64,000 nt of DNA from Ailanthus altissimus. Lineage: Eukaryota; Streptophyta; Magnoliopsida; Sapindales; Simaroubaceae. A program made the position numbers and the translations under genes. Position 1 is the stretch's first letter. The number at the start of each line of letters is the position of its first letter. Under the pieces are notes generated by a model. The model saw only the letters and a program-made list of their open reading frames with translations. It did no database searches and had not been told where the DNA came from. The DNA lies in contig CAMPEX010000001.1 of the NCBI GenBank assembly GCA_946807835.1, positions 3,239,001 through 3,303,000 of the forward strand, written 5' to 3'. Below, piece by piece: positions 11,946 through 25,011 of the stretch.

Positions 11946-12300
11946 TTAACCTCTTTAAAAATGGTCTACTAGACTATAGTCTTATGAAGTAATAGAATGA
12001 GTTCATGAATAGTAAACCACTTATCCTTATAGTAGTAAGTATGTTTATAAATTGCTACTTCATACTTTTCTATATTGTTAGTGTAAGGAAAATTAAGATG
12101 AAATGTAATGTGCTTACCTTTTGGATCAATAATTGTAAAACCTACACTGTTGGTCGTAGCAGTGGTAAAGGCATATAAGTATAGTTTGCATCAATTTGTT
12201 TCTTTAGTTGTGGCATGTGTTTTCTTAGGCAGAATGCCTAATTTTTTTGTTTGTTGGTATTACATCTTGATTTTGCAAAAAATATTGTGATTATTGTTAG
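11946..12300. other. Unassigned spacer between D and C LTRs
   Basis: This is 355 bases that match no other part of the window by eye. A possible splice-donor-like AAAAG/GTAAGC occurs on the minus strand near 12115, preceded by a short open stretch, but I recognise no protein. It could be the interior of a degraded element or old host DNA. Confidence 0.3.
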
Positions 12301-13914
12301 TGCTGATTATAATAGGGTGTATACATGTGGAATTATGTTCATATAAACATATATACGCATCAAATACATACATATACGAATAAATATATGTATCAAAAGC
12401 ATTTAAATAAATTCTGAACACATTTAATGCTTTTAATCAAATCATAATTCATTGAGAAATCTTTACCTTGTGAGCCTTTTGGACTAAAACATCGAGAATC
12501 CGCCCGGAATGCAACCCGTTGGCAGTTCTAGTGATCAACGGGGTGGATTTGATCAACTAGACAACAACCTAATTCAACTTGTGTTTAGCCCTTTAAACAC
12601 TAAAGCTATTTGTTCTCACTTTGATCAACTCTTGATCAACAATAAAAGCTTGATTTGCTTTAATGGCTTTAGCCTAATTGAAGAAGAGATGAAGATAGAG
12701 TTGTGTTTTATTTTCCTTTGCCTTAACTTTTAAAACATAAACAAAACAAGCTTCTCACCCTTTTCAACTATAATGGCTGGCCATCAAAATGCAAAAGTCC
12801 CTTTGAATTTATTTCAATTCACATATATATATGTACTATTCATTTAACATAACTACGGTAAAGTTAGATATTTTCTAATAAATATCCTTAATATATATAT
12901 ATAAATAACTTAATCATTGTTAATTTTTAACCATGGTTGAGTTATTCATATTATTTAATATATTATAATATAAAATATCTTGATTATTTAACTCTTAAAT
13001 AATCATATATATAAATTTACTAAAATACCTTCATTTAATCTAATGTAGGTCCCATCAAACCCACACATGAGATAACTTAACCGAGAACTCATTATACACC
13101 ACGTGTCACCATTTAAATAATCAATAACAATTGTTATTTAATTAATCGTGCTTAAAACTTAAGTATTGACACGTACGCACCCCGAGGGTTCTTAAAACAA
13201 ATATTCAATTTTATTGGATTTTATTGGATTGAACTATTCAATTCAGTACACTGCCCTAGTGCTGACGAGTACACTTCATATTGCAGGATTCCTTAAGTCC
13301 ATGCCTAATTCGTCAGATGGAACTATTTCATGAGTCTATGACCGATGCCCCACGTACACGTCATGGATATTACAAATCAACACGTAAGACCATACAAGTT
13401 AAGGTAATAATGCGTACGTATAATTCTTTCATCACTTATACCCTGGATGAGCAGAGATATAGATCAACATCATCATATCCTCATGTGTTTATCTAATCTT
13501 GTCTCCATATTCGTATCTCAATGAATAATATAAATAAAAACTTTTGTTATATTGTTCTATCCTGTGGGAAACTCCTTTCTCGGCTTTGCTGCTCACGGCC
13601 GTAAGACGTTTTGAGACATTATCTTGAAGTATCAAATATACAACCTATCTATGTCAGCTGATGGATCCCATATCTTTGCACATCGGACTCCATGAGTATC
13701 GGACCATACCCAGTGACACGTAGTGGTCAGACTATGAAAGGTCTTTAACATTCGTGGAACCAAAGTATGGTGGATCACCCACAAGTCCATCGTTGGCAGT
13801 CAGGTTAAAGGATCACATATATTACTTAACTTGATAGGACCTACCATTGATGGTTTTATAGAAAATCTAGAGGGGTCCTCGTGAGTCTATTCAATATTCA
13901 ATCATAACTGAATA
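12301..13914 (-). mobile_element. Family C LTR on the minus strand (copy C2), left part
   Basis: It begins TGCTGATTATAATAGGGTG, the reverse of the C terminus, and the order of blocks is the mirror of C1: the ggttaag-type tract (12840-13010), then 'gggcat...cggactcatg' in reverse (near 13300-13350), then the 'ccatactttggttc' block (about 13755-13775). It is interrupted at 13915 by an A solo LTR and resumes at 16682. No coding content is visible. Confidence 0.75.
13910..13914. repeat. Target-site duplication GAATA (left)
   Basis: GAATA immediately before the A solo LTR, repeated at 16682-16686 immediately after it. Confidence 0.9.
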
Positions 13915-16681
13915 TGACAGAACTCGAGACCCTCTACTATAGATCCTAGTAGCCCTGCCAAGCACCTTGACGAAAGTTTCTTAGAACTAAACTGTGTAAG
14001 TTGAGAAATTTCATAAGGCGAAATTATGTAAGTTGAGAACCCCTTTTTAGTTCTTGCTATTATTGAGAAAATCTTGGAATATACGTGAAATTGACTTCTT
14101 AAATTTAAAAAAAGAGGCAAAGTTTCCTCTATTTGTCTGAAAATTCAATATAAAACATGCAAAGAAATTGCACTTCTATTTAAAACTGCTTTTCAATACT
14201 ACCAAATAGAACCTCTAGTCCTTTTCAAAACCAATTTTAACACAACTCAATAATTTTATTTTGATCACAAAACTGGCATACTATAAAAAAAAAAGTAAAA
14301 CGATCATCATAATATATGTACAAATACACAAGTCAATAACTACTATGTAGAAAGCAAAAAGAGTGCTACTTAGCACATTTACATTTACAAAATGATCTTC
14401 AGATTTGGCCCACTAATTAGTAGTAGGAGAATTAACAGCTTACGTATCGAGACTTGCACCTGGAAAGGGGGTTTAGAAAATATAAAACACAAAATAGGTG
14501 AGCTAAAGGAGCTCAGTGAGTGCATTTAAGAATTCAAATAAAATAAAATTTTGCATAAATATTAAATTCTAAAAGACATGTATAAATCATGCTTCTAAAG
14601 CTTGTATAAAGCTGTAAAATGGTTTCTAACATCATATATTGATGAAATCTTACCAAGCGGGTTTTATTTACATCTTCGAAAAACAATATCCAAAATTTGT
14701 AAGACATAATAACTAGCATGTACATACAAATACATAATATACGATCGATAGATCGAAAACTATTAAAGCCCTCGCTCGACCATTTTCTTTCTAAATATAC
14801 CAATGGTAACCCTAAAGCTCTATACTCACGCAGTGACTCAACTAACACTGCACACGTGAGTAGGTCATGGGGCATCTCAACTAGCAACACCCACTGTGAC
14901 ATTTTAAGACATCTCACTGGCTATGCAGCAGAATCCTATATCGCATACATATAGAGAGACAATACCCCGTACACATAGAGCGACTCACATGACTCGACAA
15001 CCTGACTTCTCGGAGTTAGTGACATACCTTCCAAAACCTGCCCATATGCACGGGATATACCGGCCGGGTCTTAAACCATCACCACCACTATAATCTGAGG
15101 GTACCAATGGCCTTTGAAACTAATGTAGTAGTTCTAAAACTGTTTCTTAATCCGAACATATAAATGCATATCTATAGATATATGTTAAGATCGTAAATCA
15201 TGTTTATGAATTAAAAACTCATAAAACATACGATTTCAATATGCAGAAACATAATAAACAAAAATAAAAAAATGACAGATTTTCACTCACAACCGCTTCG
15301 AGCTTAGTTTCGCTCTGGATTTTTACTCCCGTTACTAGTCTTGATTTTCTTCACCTACACGCCATAAATGACATTTAGAACTAATTCAAACGCTAGAATC
15401 TCATTTAACTACTAAACGCTCTAATTGGCATACAAAGCCCAGATGGATACTACTTTTAGATTTTCATTTAAAAAGCCATTCAATCTTATCTATTTCACCA
15501 TCCGATGCCCTGAAAATTTCTTAACACCCTATAACTTTGGTTGGACATAATTGGCCTTCACCTTTCCAAAATGGACAATTATGTCCCCTTTTCTTCATTT
15601 TTGATTTTCCATCATACATATACATTCAATTTACATAAGGCCACCATTTATACACAACAATTCAACCAAAACACAACTCAGCCCTAGCTTCCTTAAAGTG
15701 GCAGAATTTACATCCACCACCCAACACATTTCTTTTCTCGATTTCTTGTTCCAATAGCATTAAAATCAAGCCAATTGCATTCTAATGCCCTAATTATAAC
15801 CAATTGAAGTCTCTACATCAAATTCACCAAAAACCCTAATTCTTACCTTGCCAATTTCTTCAATTTGATGACCCCTTTAAGCTCCACACTAGAATTCAAC
15901 TCAATCTAAACCAAGAATACACACAAGAACATCAATTGAAGCAATCTTGAAAGTTCACATATCATCCTCACAAAACAATACTTTTCTTACCTCGTTTTCT
16001 TGGATTTTCACTAGTGGAGGCTTCAGTTGATCTTAAGAACTTGTACTTGACCTTATTTTAGCTTATAAAGCATGAAACATCATGAAAAAACCTCGAAATT
16101 TTACTGTAGCAGCCTCTCATTTCTCTTGGCCAAATTTCACCTCTAATGCTCTAACTTGTTATGCTTTTAATCTCATGAAATTTATACATACTTCTACTTT
16201 ATATATAGTGCTCCCTCAATTATCCAATTTGCCTCTCAACTTACTATAAATTTCTAATTTGCCATTAGTTGGAAACTAAGTATGTAATTGGTTTCTTTGT
16301 AACTATTTAGTTAGAATAGTTAAAGGAACTAACTAGAATTCCCAACTTGGCAATCCATGAAATTGCTTCTAATTAGTCCATTCTCTAACATATAGATTGT
16401 GTTTCTCAACAAGAGCTTAAACTATGCACAACCCTTAAATGAAAATTCATACAGTAAATTAAAATTTTCTTTTTCAAGCCAATAGAGAAAAATTCTAAAA
16501 ATATTCTAGGGTCATCCGACGCTTCGACCGAGTGTGAAATTATCGAATTAGGTTTAATATCTCTCATGCGCACCATAAAAAATATTTCTAATAGGGTTAC
16601 AATTGGGTAACCCTACAGTGTCTTTATTGCTCTATACCAAAATCTAGGTGCCAATACTACTAATAAGGATTGGATATTACA
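13915..16681 (-). mobile_element. Solo LTR of family A
   Basis: A single 2767-bp A LTR in minus orientation, from TGACAGAACTCGAG to TGGATATTACA, with no internal region and a 5-bp GAATA duplication on both sides. This is the expected product of recombination between the two LTRs of a former full element. It is more diverged from the other A LTRs than those at 32.5-42.9 kb are from each other. It is inserted in the family C LTR copy C2. Confidence 0.93.
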
Positions 16682-16954
16682 GAATACCCGTATGCCTATA
16701 CGAATTTTAAGCTCATGGTCAGCTAAGAACAACCTTTTGTACCTTACAGATCTATACATACACTAATCTATATGACAGAGATTCATGGATATACCTACAT
16801 TAGTAAAAATAGATAGGCACATAGTATTTGAGAACACACTTGCATAATGACATTTCCTAGCTCCTATTGTAACTCTTTGCAACTATGTCATTACTAATGT
16901 ACCCTCAGGTTATTGTTCTATTATAGACAAGGTTCTAACTCCTTAGTGTTTAGG
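16682..16954 (-). mobile_element. Family C LTR (copy C2), right part
   Basis: After the GAATA duplication the mirror-image C sequence continues ('gctcatggtcagctaagaacaacc', 'ctagctcctattg', 'gacaaggttctaactcc'). It then stops near 16945-16954, where a different C-like LTR end begins. The terminal several hundred bases of the LTR are absent. Confidence 0.7.
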
Positions 16955-17642
16955 TGCTGGTTTATCCCGATTCACAACATAAAACTATTAACTGTATGCA
17001 TGTGGTATACGTGTTCATTTTAAAATTCAAATTTCTTAAAATGAACACAATAAATTTTATTCATTACACTAATGAACAAAATATAAAACATATTAATCAA
17101 ATTAATACTAGTGGTTGAGAATATCACCTATCAAGCCTTTGGAATGGTTTTGTAGCTCGAATACCGTAAGAGTCTACCCGTTGGTAGTTCTAGGACTCAA
17201 CATGATGGGCTTGAGTTGCTAGAACAATAGCCTATATATTTCCAGCGACAATTTAACACTTAAACCATTGGATTAACTCTTAATCCCCATAGCCCAACAC
17301 TTAGACTATATTCATTTTGTTCTTAATATATTCAACACTTAAATCCATTAAAGCAAATAATTCAAATGTAACTTAATGGCCTTTTATTTAGGAGAAGAAG
17401 ATGAATAGCAAAACAACTTTTGCTATCAAGTATTTCTTGTTTTTAACACTTAAAAACTTAAAACTAGCTTTACCTATATTAAACCCATCATATGGCCAGT
17501 GCCTACTGATTTATTGGACTAAACACATCATATGTACACGTTCTAATAAATCAATAGCCAGTGTCCAATACCTACATTAGGATTCGGTTATCTTCCCTTG
17601 AATTTAGAGTTCATAAATTGGCTAATATTCTATAGTCAAATC
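16955..17642 (-). mobile_element. Family C-like LTR fragment on the minus strand (copy C3)
   Basis: It starts TGCTGGTTTATCCC and carries blocks seen near 12400-12560: a 'gaacaca...cattaatc' stretch, then 'CCCGTTGGTAGTTCTAG' near 17198 compared with 'CCCGTTGGCAGTTCTAG' near 12517. It ends abruptly where a plus-strand C LTR starts at 17643. No coding region is visible. Confidence 0.5.
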
Positions 17643-18011
17643 TGTTGGAGCTGGTGCTTACGTGTCATTCCAATATTATATGGATATTAATTGTTCATAT
17701 TTATACAATAAACATTTCGAATAAAAATTGTTGATATCATATTTATATAGTATAATGCTTGCAACATTACAGACATTGTTCGATCTGAAAGAGTTCAGAT
17801 CTGATCTAAAGGAGTTTAGATCAAAACTAATAGTTAGCAAAATTGAAAGTTATAAATGCTAAGAGTTAGCACTGTTAAGAGTTATCAGTTTATAAGAGTC
17901 AGCGAGGTCTAAAGAGTTAGAACCTTGTCTAAAATGGGACAAAGACCTGGGAGTATACTTATAATGATATAGTTGTAAATAGTTGTAATAGGAGCTAAGA
18001 AATGTCATTAT
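17643..18011 (+). mobile_element. Family C LTR, 5' portion (copy C4)
   Basis: It begins TGTTGGAGCTGGTGCTTACGTG and is collinear with C1 from 2053. At 18011 it is interrupted by another C-type solo LTR, and collinearity resumes at 20025. The break is marked by the 5-bp repeat ATTAT. Confidence 0.85.
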
Positions 18012-20019
18012 TGTTAGGGTCAGTGCTTACATGCCATTCTTGAATGTACATATACTTGTGTATTTATACAAGTGTACATTCTCATTAAATCGCTAATACC
18101 CATTTATATAGTATTATGCATGTAACGTTATAGACATTGTAGATCTGAAGAAGTTCGGATCAGATCTAAAGAGTTTAGATAAGGGCTCATAGTTAGCCAT
18201 GCTAAGACATATAATTGCTAAATGTTAGCAAAGTTAAGTGTTAGCTGATTATAATACTCAGCAGATCCAAAAGTTAGAGCCTTGTCTGTAATGGGATATA
18301 GACCTGGGAATATACTAGTAACTGCATAGTTACAAGAGTTGCAATCGGGTGCCAGGAAATGCATGTTACGCAAGTATGTTCTTGAATAATTGTCCCTTAT
18401 CTATTTCTGCCGATATGGGTATATCGGTGGATACCTTTAATATAGATCAGCATATATCATACCTATAGGATATAGATGGTTGTTCCTAGCTGACTATGAG
18501 CTTGGAGCTCGTATTGACATATGGATATCCAGTTAGGACTGGATATGAGACAGACTCTCGAGGGCCTCTGATAGACACCTAATGTAAGTCATCAACGGAG
18601 GGTTCTCTTGAGTTGAGTAGTATACGTGGTCATTTGACTTGAGTGCCACGATAGGCTTGTAAGTGATCCACTATACTTTGGTTCTACGCATGTCACAGAC
18701 CTTTCATGGTGTGACCGTTGGGTATGGTTCGATGCTTATAGAGTTTGGTGTGTACAGATATGGGATCCGTCAGCTCTCATATGGAGTTTGATATCCAGAT
18801 GCTTCAAGACTATATCTCAAAAAGTCTTATGGCCACAAGCAATCATCCCGGGAAATAGTTCCGCCAGGATAGAATAATATGGCAAAGGAGTTTGCGCATA
18901 TTGTTCGGTGAGATACAAGTCTAGAGATAGGACATGGAAGAGCACTAGGGAATTTGACGGTGACAACCTATATCCCCACACATCCAGGATATCATGACGA
19001 AAGGACTATACATATGCATTATAACTTTACGTTTTATAGTTCAACGCGTTGGTTTGTGTATCTGTGACATATGCGTGGGGCATTGCTCACGGACTCATGG
19101 AATAGTTCCATTTGACGAATTTGGCGCAGGACCTAGGGAGTCCCGCGATATGGAATGTACTCGTTGTGCACAGGGGCAGCGTGTCGAATTAAATTGTTTA
19201 ATCTAGCAATATTCATCATTACCACGGGAATACGTGCCTGTCTATATTTAAGTGTTAAATACAACAATTAGTTAATAATTATTATTTACTAATTGTATAA
19301 TAACACGTAGCGTATTGTGGACCCCCAGTTAAGTTTACCAAAGTGTGAAATTTGATGGGACCCACTAGAGGGTGAACTTGGCAACTATTCAAGATGGGTA
19401 AAATGGTCATTTCTTAGTTTGATTATTTAATAGTTAAATAATCAAATATCTTTCTTTTATATATATATATATTATATTATTATTTATATTATATATATAT
19501 AAGCAAAAAGAAAGAAAAAGATGAGAAGCAAGAATTTGGCCGAGAGAAAGAAAGAAATGGAGGAGAGGAAGAAGAGAAGAAGAAGAAGAGAAAGAAAAAG
19601 AAAAAGAAAAAAAAAAGGAAAAAGGTTGTTTCATTTTCCTACGCTTCCAATTAGAGCAATTGTGAATTACTTTAAAATCTTAATTTCTTATCCTTTTGGA
19701 GAAAATGATATAAATTCACTCCCGGCCATTTTAAGGATTAAGAGTTAATCCCAGGCTGAATACAGAGCTGCTGTTCTAGCTCACCAAGCTTACCGAGTTG
19801 GTGACTAGAATACACACGAGTTGGTCTCCATGCGGACTCCAGAAAAATACGTGTATAACGTTACACGTTTTGATAAATTCTCTACCCCATAAATATATTA
19901 ATGCGATTAATATATTTTAGTTATTGTATTTATTGTAAAATTTATATGTTTCCGCTGCATTAGGCAATAGACACAATTGCACATGCATACACCCACGTGC
20001 CTAAGACCCTCCGTCAACA
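18012..20019 (+). mobile_element. Solo LTR of a family C variant inserted in another C LTR
   Basis: This 2008-bp unit begins TGTTAGGGTCAGTG and ends CTCCGTCAACA. ATTAT is at 18007-18011 and again at 20020-20024, and the flanking C4 sequence reads straight through when it is removed. It shares the C block order but is clearly diverged from its host LTR. A TA-rich microsatellite (about 19458-19500) and a purine tract (19501-19625) lie near its 3' third. No internal region or protein is present. Confidence 0.92.
19501..19625 (+). repeat. Purine-rich (GA/A) low-complexity tract
   Basis: About 125 bases that are almost all A and G on the plus strand (repeats of GAAGAAG and GAAAAA). They follow an alternating TA tract. 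The open frames on both strands here are products of the simple composition. Confidence 0.9.
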
Positions 20020-21838
20020 ATTATGTAAGTATGTCTCAAACACAATGTTCTTGATCTATGATTACCAATGCAAGTCTATTGGTGAATTCTCATAATATAG
20101 ATTAGTGTATGTCTATATCTGACTGGTTCAGATGGTTGTTCTTAGCTGACCATGAGCTTAGAGCTTGTATAGGCATGCGGGTATCCAGTCAGGACTGGAT
20201 ACTGAACAGACTCACAAGGATCCCAATAGATATTCTATGAAGCCGTTAAAGGAAGGTCCTTTTGAGTTGAGTAGTATTCGTGGTCCTTTGACCTGAGGGC
20301 CACGGTGGTCTTGTGAGTGATCCACCATGCTTTAGTTCCACATATGTCAGAGACCTCTCATGGTTTGACCGCTATATGTCGCTGGGTATAGTTCGATGCT
20401 CATAGAGTCTGGTGTGTGTAGATACGGGATCCGTCAACTTACGTAGGTAAGTTGTATATCCGATGCTCCGAGATTGTATTTCATGAAGTCTTGTGGCCAC
20501 AAGCATAAACCCGGAAAAAGAGTTTTCCACAGGGTTAAACAATATAGCAAAAGTGTTTGCGTATATTGTTTATCGAGATACGAATTTGGAGATAAGTTTA
20601 TGGATGAGCAAATGGGGATTTGACGGTGCTGATCTATATTCCCGCACATCCAAGGTACAAATGATAGAAGAATTATACGTATATGTTATGACCTCAACTT
20701 GTATGGTCTAACACGATGATTTGTAATATTCGTAATGTGTGCGTGGAGCATCGACTACGGATTCATGAACTAGTTCCATTTGACAAATCAGGTGTAGACC
20801 TAAAGAGTCCTAATATGAAATGTACTATTTGAGCACTTGGGCAGTTTACCGTATTGAATGGTTCAATACGGTATAATATACTAATTTACTAAGGTTAAGT
20901 TAACTAAAGTATATGGTTAAATGGTGGAACCCACTTTAGGTTAACTTGGTAACCTAGTAAGGATATAAATGTAATTTCACTTTATGATTATTTAATTGTT
21001 AAATAATTAAAATAAATATTTATTTATTTAATTGTTAAATAAATGATTTAACTTAACTATGGTTAAAGGTTAACCATATGATTAAGTTAAGTTAACTTTA
21101 CTTAAAGGTTAAGTAAAGGTTAACCTAACCATGATTAAGTTAGTTAACTATGGTTAAAATATTTAAATATTTATTTAACTTAAGGGTTAAGTTAAACTAA
21201 CTTAACTAAGGTTAGGTTAAGTTAAATTAAATGCAAATGAAATTCAAATTAGTTTGAAATTTATGTATTAGTATATAAAGAGAAATGAAATTCAAAATTC
21301 ATAAGTTTGAAGTTTTTAGATTTGCAATTTTGGTAGCCATTTTAATTTAAGAAATTGGAATTCTTTGTTTTGTGTTTTAAGTGTTAGAACAACAAAACAA
21401 ATATATAAATGGTTACTAAATGTAATAACTAAAATAGATTTGTTTTAATTGTTTAAGAGTTGAACCAAAGATAAAACAAATTAATTTGATTTGATTAAAA
21501 CAAATGTTAATTGTTTTTGGTTGGCTAAAAAATTAAGAGAGAAATGGAGAACGAAAATTGAAGTGTTTTAAGAGTTGAAAACATTTTCCATTCATCATCT
21601 TCTCCAATTAATTTAGCCATTAAAATATGAATTAAATTTATTTTTATTCAAGAGTTGAATAAAAGGAAAAACAAATTTAACTAAGTTAAAGAGTTTAACT
21701 TTGAATCAAGTTTAAGAGTTAAAGTAAATGCTAGATTAACATACTGCTATTCTAGACAATCAAATCCACCCTTGTTGATTACTAAGATTGATCAAAGTTT
21801 CATTTCATGGTGGACTTCAAGTAAATTAATTCAAGAGC
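20020..21838 (+). mobile_element. Family C LTR, 3' portion (copy C4)
   Basis: After the ATTAT duplication, C4 resumes ('gtaagtatgtctcaaac') and stays collinear with C1 through the ggttaag tract (20880-21230) and on to 'ggtggacttcaagtaaatt' near 21830. Between about 21260 and 21510 it holds roughly 250 bp that C1 lacks. After 21838 it breaks off into unrelated sequence before reaching a proper LTR terminus. Confidence 0.75.
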
Positions 21839-22059
21839 ATTACGGTGCTGGGGCTTGGAAACCCCAACGCTGTGGTACTCAAGCTCTAGTAACGCGGTGT
21901 CAGATGCAGGGCTGTGGTGTCCTACTGTCAATCCCCTTGGTATACTCATTTCAACTCTTGAATGCACCAAATGACACTAAGACCATACTAAAAAATCCCT
22001 AATGCTTAAATAAACACTATATCAACACAAAAGATGATCTAATACCAATTTTTAGTATC
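21839..22059. other. Unassigned mosaic segment with GC-rich words
   Basis: The segment has GC-rich phrases of the kind seen in D-type LTRs (repeated 'gctgtggt', 'cggtgtc'). Compare the GC-rich modules at 46170-46310 and 57130-57200. I could not align it to one family. The frame at 21772-22002 crosses the junction and is not a gene. Confidence 0.3.
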
Positions 22060-22190
22060 GATTATAATAAGGTGTATATATATTGAATTGTGTTCATACA
22101 AACATACATATGCATCAAATACATAAATATACGCATCAATATATGCAACAGAGGCATTTAAATAAATTATGAACACATTTAATGCTTTTT
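22060..22190 (-). mobile_element. Family C LTR terminal fragment (minus)
   Basis: It matches 12301-12432 closely, from 'gattataataaggtgtat' through 'aacacatttaatgctttt'. It is then cut, and Tat-type sequence follows directly. Confidence 0.7.
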
Positions 22191-23578
22191 GGGATGGATA
22201 CCAACATACTACCTCTCTTCCCACAATGTATACCTCCACCATCTCATGACACTCCGGTTAAGGACACGAATAATAGTGATGATGATGAGGACTGCAATAA
22301 AGAGGATGAAGAGGCAACAGAAGGCAATCAAGATGGTGACTGAGTCTCTTCTTACATAAATAAAGAAGTGTTCCAATTTTGTTCTTTTAATGCCACAATG
22401 AGAATATGTCTTATTTTAAGTTTGGGGGCAGGGGAAACACTTGTTAGTTTAGGTTTATTTTGTTTCTTTCCTATGCTTTGTTCTTTTATTTTTAGCTTTT
22501 TTTTTAAGTTATTAGTTTATTTTTTATTTTTATTATCTTTTGTATGAGTCAAAAAGAATTTGTAGTCGATGATAAAAAGATGAGTTAAAGAATAGCTATA
22601 AATCCTTTAGAGTCAATAATTATTGTGCTAATTTTATTTTGTAATCAGAACTGCTTATGTTTAGCTTGTAATTGTTCGCTTTAAACATCTTGTACATAAG
22701 AGCTATTAAATATCCATTAGTTGTTAATATAGAATATATTTATTCATATAAAGAAAGTAATTGAGTCGCCCAATATCTAGAATTTATTTAATTAGCATTT
22801 AAGGTGAAATCCCAAGGCATTTATAGTAAAAGATATGATTATAGGCCATATTTGGATTGATTAAACCTTTCTAGCCAACCTTGTTATAATTCTAATCCCT
22901 ATCACCTTTTTTGAGCTTTCTTGACTATATTATCTTTTTTAAGAACCACATTACAAGCCTACAGTCAATTAATTTTGTATCCTTCATAAATACCCTTCGC
23001 ACTATGATATATAATATCTTATTATAAGGATCATGAAGTGATTCAAGATTATAGGTAAAAGAAAAGGCAGCTCTGGAATTTTTCTCATTCAAGTACAAGA
23101 ATTGGAAGATTCTGGAAAAATAAACCTTCTAAGAAATGTAGTCAAGAATAACAGAGCTATTGTCATTTTGGTTTTGAAGAAAATAAGCTTGGGGGTGTGG
23201 ATTAAGAAAGAAAGGGTGAATTGATCTGGAGACAAGAGGGTATAAAAAACAAGATTATGGACAATTGTCTTGGTTTTGATATTTTTTATAGAATAAGTTA
23301 TTCTAAATACAATTGAGGCATAGATAAATAGCTCTGCATACATTCACAAAATGGATAATTATAGGGTAAGTTTAAGGATGATGTTTAAAGTATGGGATGA
23401 TAATAAGTAATTTTTTATTTTAAAGATTTTATAAGTGTAATTCAACCTTTGAGACAACTATGCAAATTTTTGATTGACCTATGCAATTGATTGTTTAAGA
23501 GTAGTTTAAGAGTTAGCTTATAATTATTTTTGATTTTTTTTACTCGAGGATGAGCAAATTCTTAAATTTTGGGGTATT
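22191..23578 (+). mobile_element. 3' end of a plus-strand Tat/Athila-like element: acidic ORF tail and 3' UTR
   Basis: An open stretch ends in an acidic tail rich in Asp and Glu (…SDDDEDCNKEDEEATEGN…) at a TGA at 22341-22343. A purine motif, AAGTTTGGGGGCAGGGG, follows near 22419-22436, then about 1.1 kb of AT-rich untranslated sequence. 'GAGGATGAGCAAATTC...TTTTGGGGTATT' lies directly before the LTR at 23579. An acidic ORF end, a purine motif and a second purine tract next to the LTR are typical of the 3' part of Tat/Athila elements. The upstream part of the element is missing, because the sequence jumps into a C LTR fragment at 22190. Confidence 0.6.
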
Positions 23579-25011
23579 TGATATAGGCATTATTGTAATA
23601 GTATATTTGGTACTCCGACTTTGGTATATTGTTCTAAATTATAAATATTTAACTATTTATTCGTGTTTTTTAATCTTAAATAGGTGCATGAGGTAAAATG
23701 TGACGAATACAATAAACGGGAGGCAAATCAGACGAGAAATAAGCGAGATGCACTCAATTTTATGAAGCATAAATTGGGTGCCACGACACTTAAGGTTGGG
23801 TGCTGCAGCGCCCTAGGCAGAGAGGTCAGTACCATAACAGTGGCTTGTCAGTGCCGTGCACTAGCTTGTCAGTGTCATAGTGCCTAATTGAGAAACACAA
23901 GTCATTGCTTCCCAAGTTTTAGCACCACGGCCTCGTGCAATAAATGTCAAAACCCTACTTTTTAATCCTAATTTGAGTGGGATTCAAAAGCCCTCAACCT
24001 TAGGGTTTTAAAACACATATAAAAAGCATACTTTTCAGAGCAAAAACACAAAGAAATTTAGAGGCAAACATAAAGAAAATGGATTCACATTCAATTTAAG
24101 AAATTAAGGCAAATTATTGAATATTGAAGAATAAGTTTTTGTGCAATAAAGTCAAGAGAAATAAGAGGAACCCAGGTAATTGCTTATATTGTTTTCTTTC
24201 TTCTTCTAGTTAGATGACCTTGTTCATGATGGTTTTCAATTCTTTCTCTAATACTCTTATATTAATCACGAGCTAAACTCTTTTAATCTACGGTTAGACG
24301 TTTTGAACCTAGTGTGTATTTGAATTCCATTAAACTCTTAGTTATCAGCCTAATATAGCACAATTGATTCATTCAATCTTATTCTTAATGCTTTCATTAT
24401 ATCTGATCAATATTTTGAATGTTTGAGGAGCCATGATGAACTCGACGAAGGAATTCATAGTATTCAGAGTATGATGCAACTCATAGTTGATGCATGATCA
24501 TAGGGTAACAACTATGTGTTCCATCTAAGATAGACATATACCTAGGTGGCATGTATAGTTTTATTTATACTTGTTCTTAGTGAATTACATCCTACTCTGA
24601 ATACCATAGACATGTAGGTAATTGTTAGGGTATGATATAGTCATTCGACCATCAATAGAGGTTTAGGATAAAGTTAGTGTCTAGCCAATCAATTGGTATT
24701 AAGAAAGTATCTAAAAGATTAGTGAATTTAAAGAAATACTAGAGGATTAGTCGAAACCCTAAATTCCTTCTCATTTAGTGAATTCAATCTTTGATTGCTT
24801 TTGATATTAAATTAGATTGAATTGATAACAAAAGGATAATTTAGTTAAAACTCATCATTAGAATTGTCTAAATAAAAGTAAAGTAGAGTAATTTTAGTAA
24901 TTGATTCAAGGATATAGATTTAATAGTCTCTGTGGGAATGATAATCTAGACTTAAACCCTATAATACTTGGTGTAATAGCATGCATTTGCGCTAGGCTAT
25001 TATAGCTCACA
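23579..25011 (+). mobile_element. D-type (Tat/Athila-like) 3' LTR
   Basis: This 1433-bp unit begins TGATATAGGCATTATTG, right after a purine tract, and ends with the D signature 'GCATTTGCGCTAGGC...AGCTCACA'. It is the reverse-strand counterpart of 56040-57424 and 45125-46480: compare 'tagggtaacaactatgtgttccatctaagatagac' here with its complement near 56500-56550. It has a GC-rich module near 23775-23935. The following TAAGA may be the right target duplication, but the left end of the element is not in view. Confidence 0.75.

Noticed and set aside
19434..19748. Arg/Lys/Glu-rich and Ser/Phe-rich frames on opposite strands
   Set aside because: Both are translations of a purine-rich low-complexity tract.
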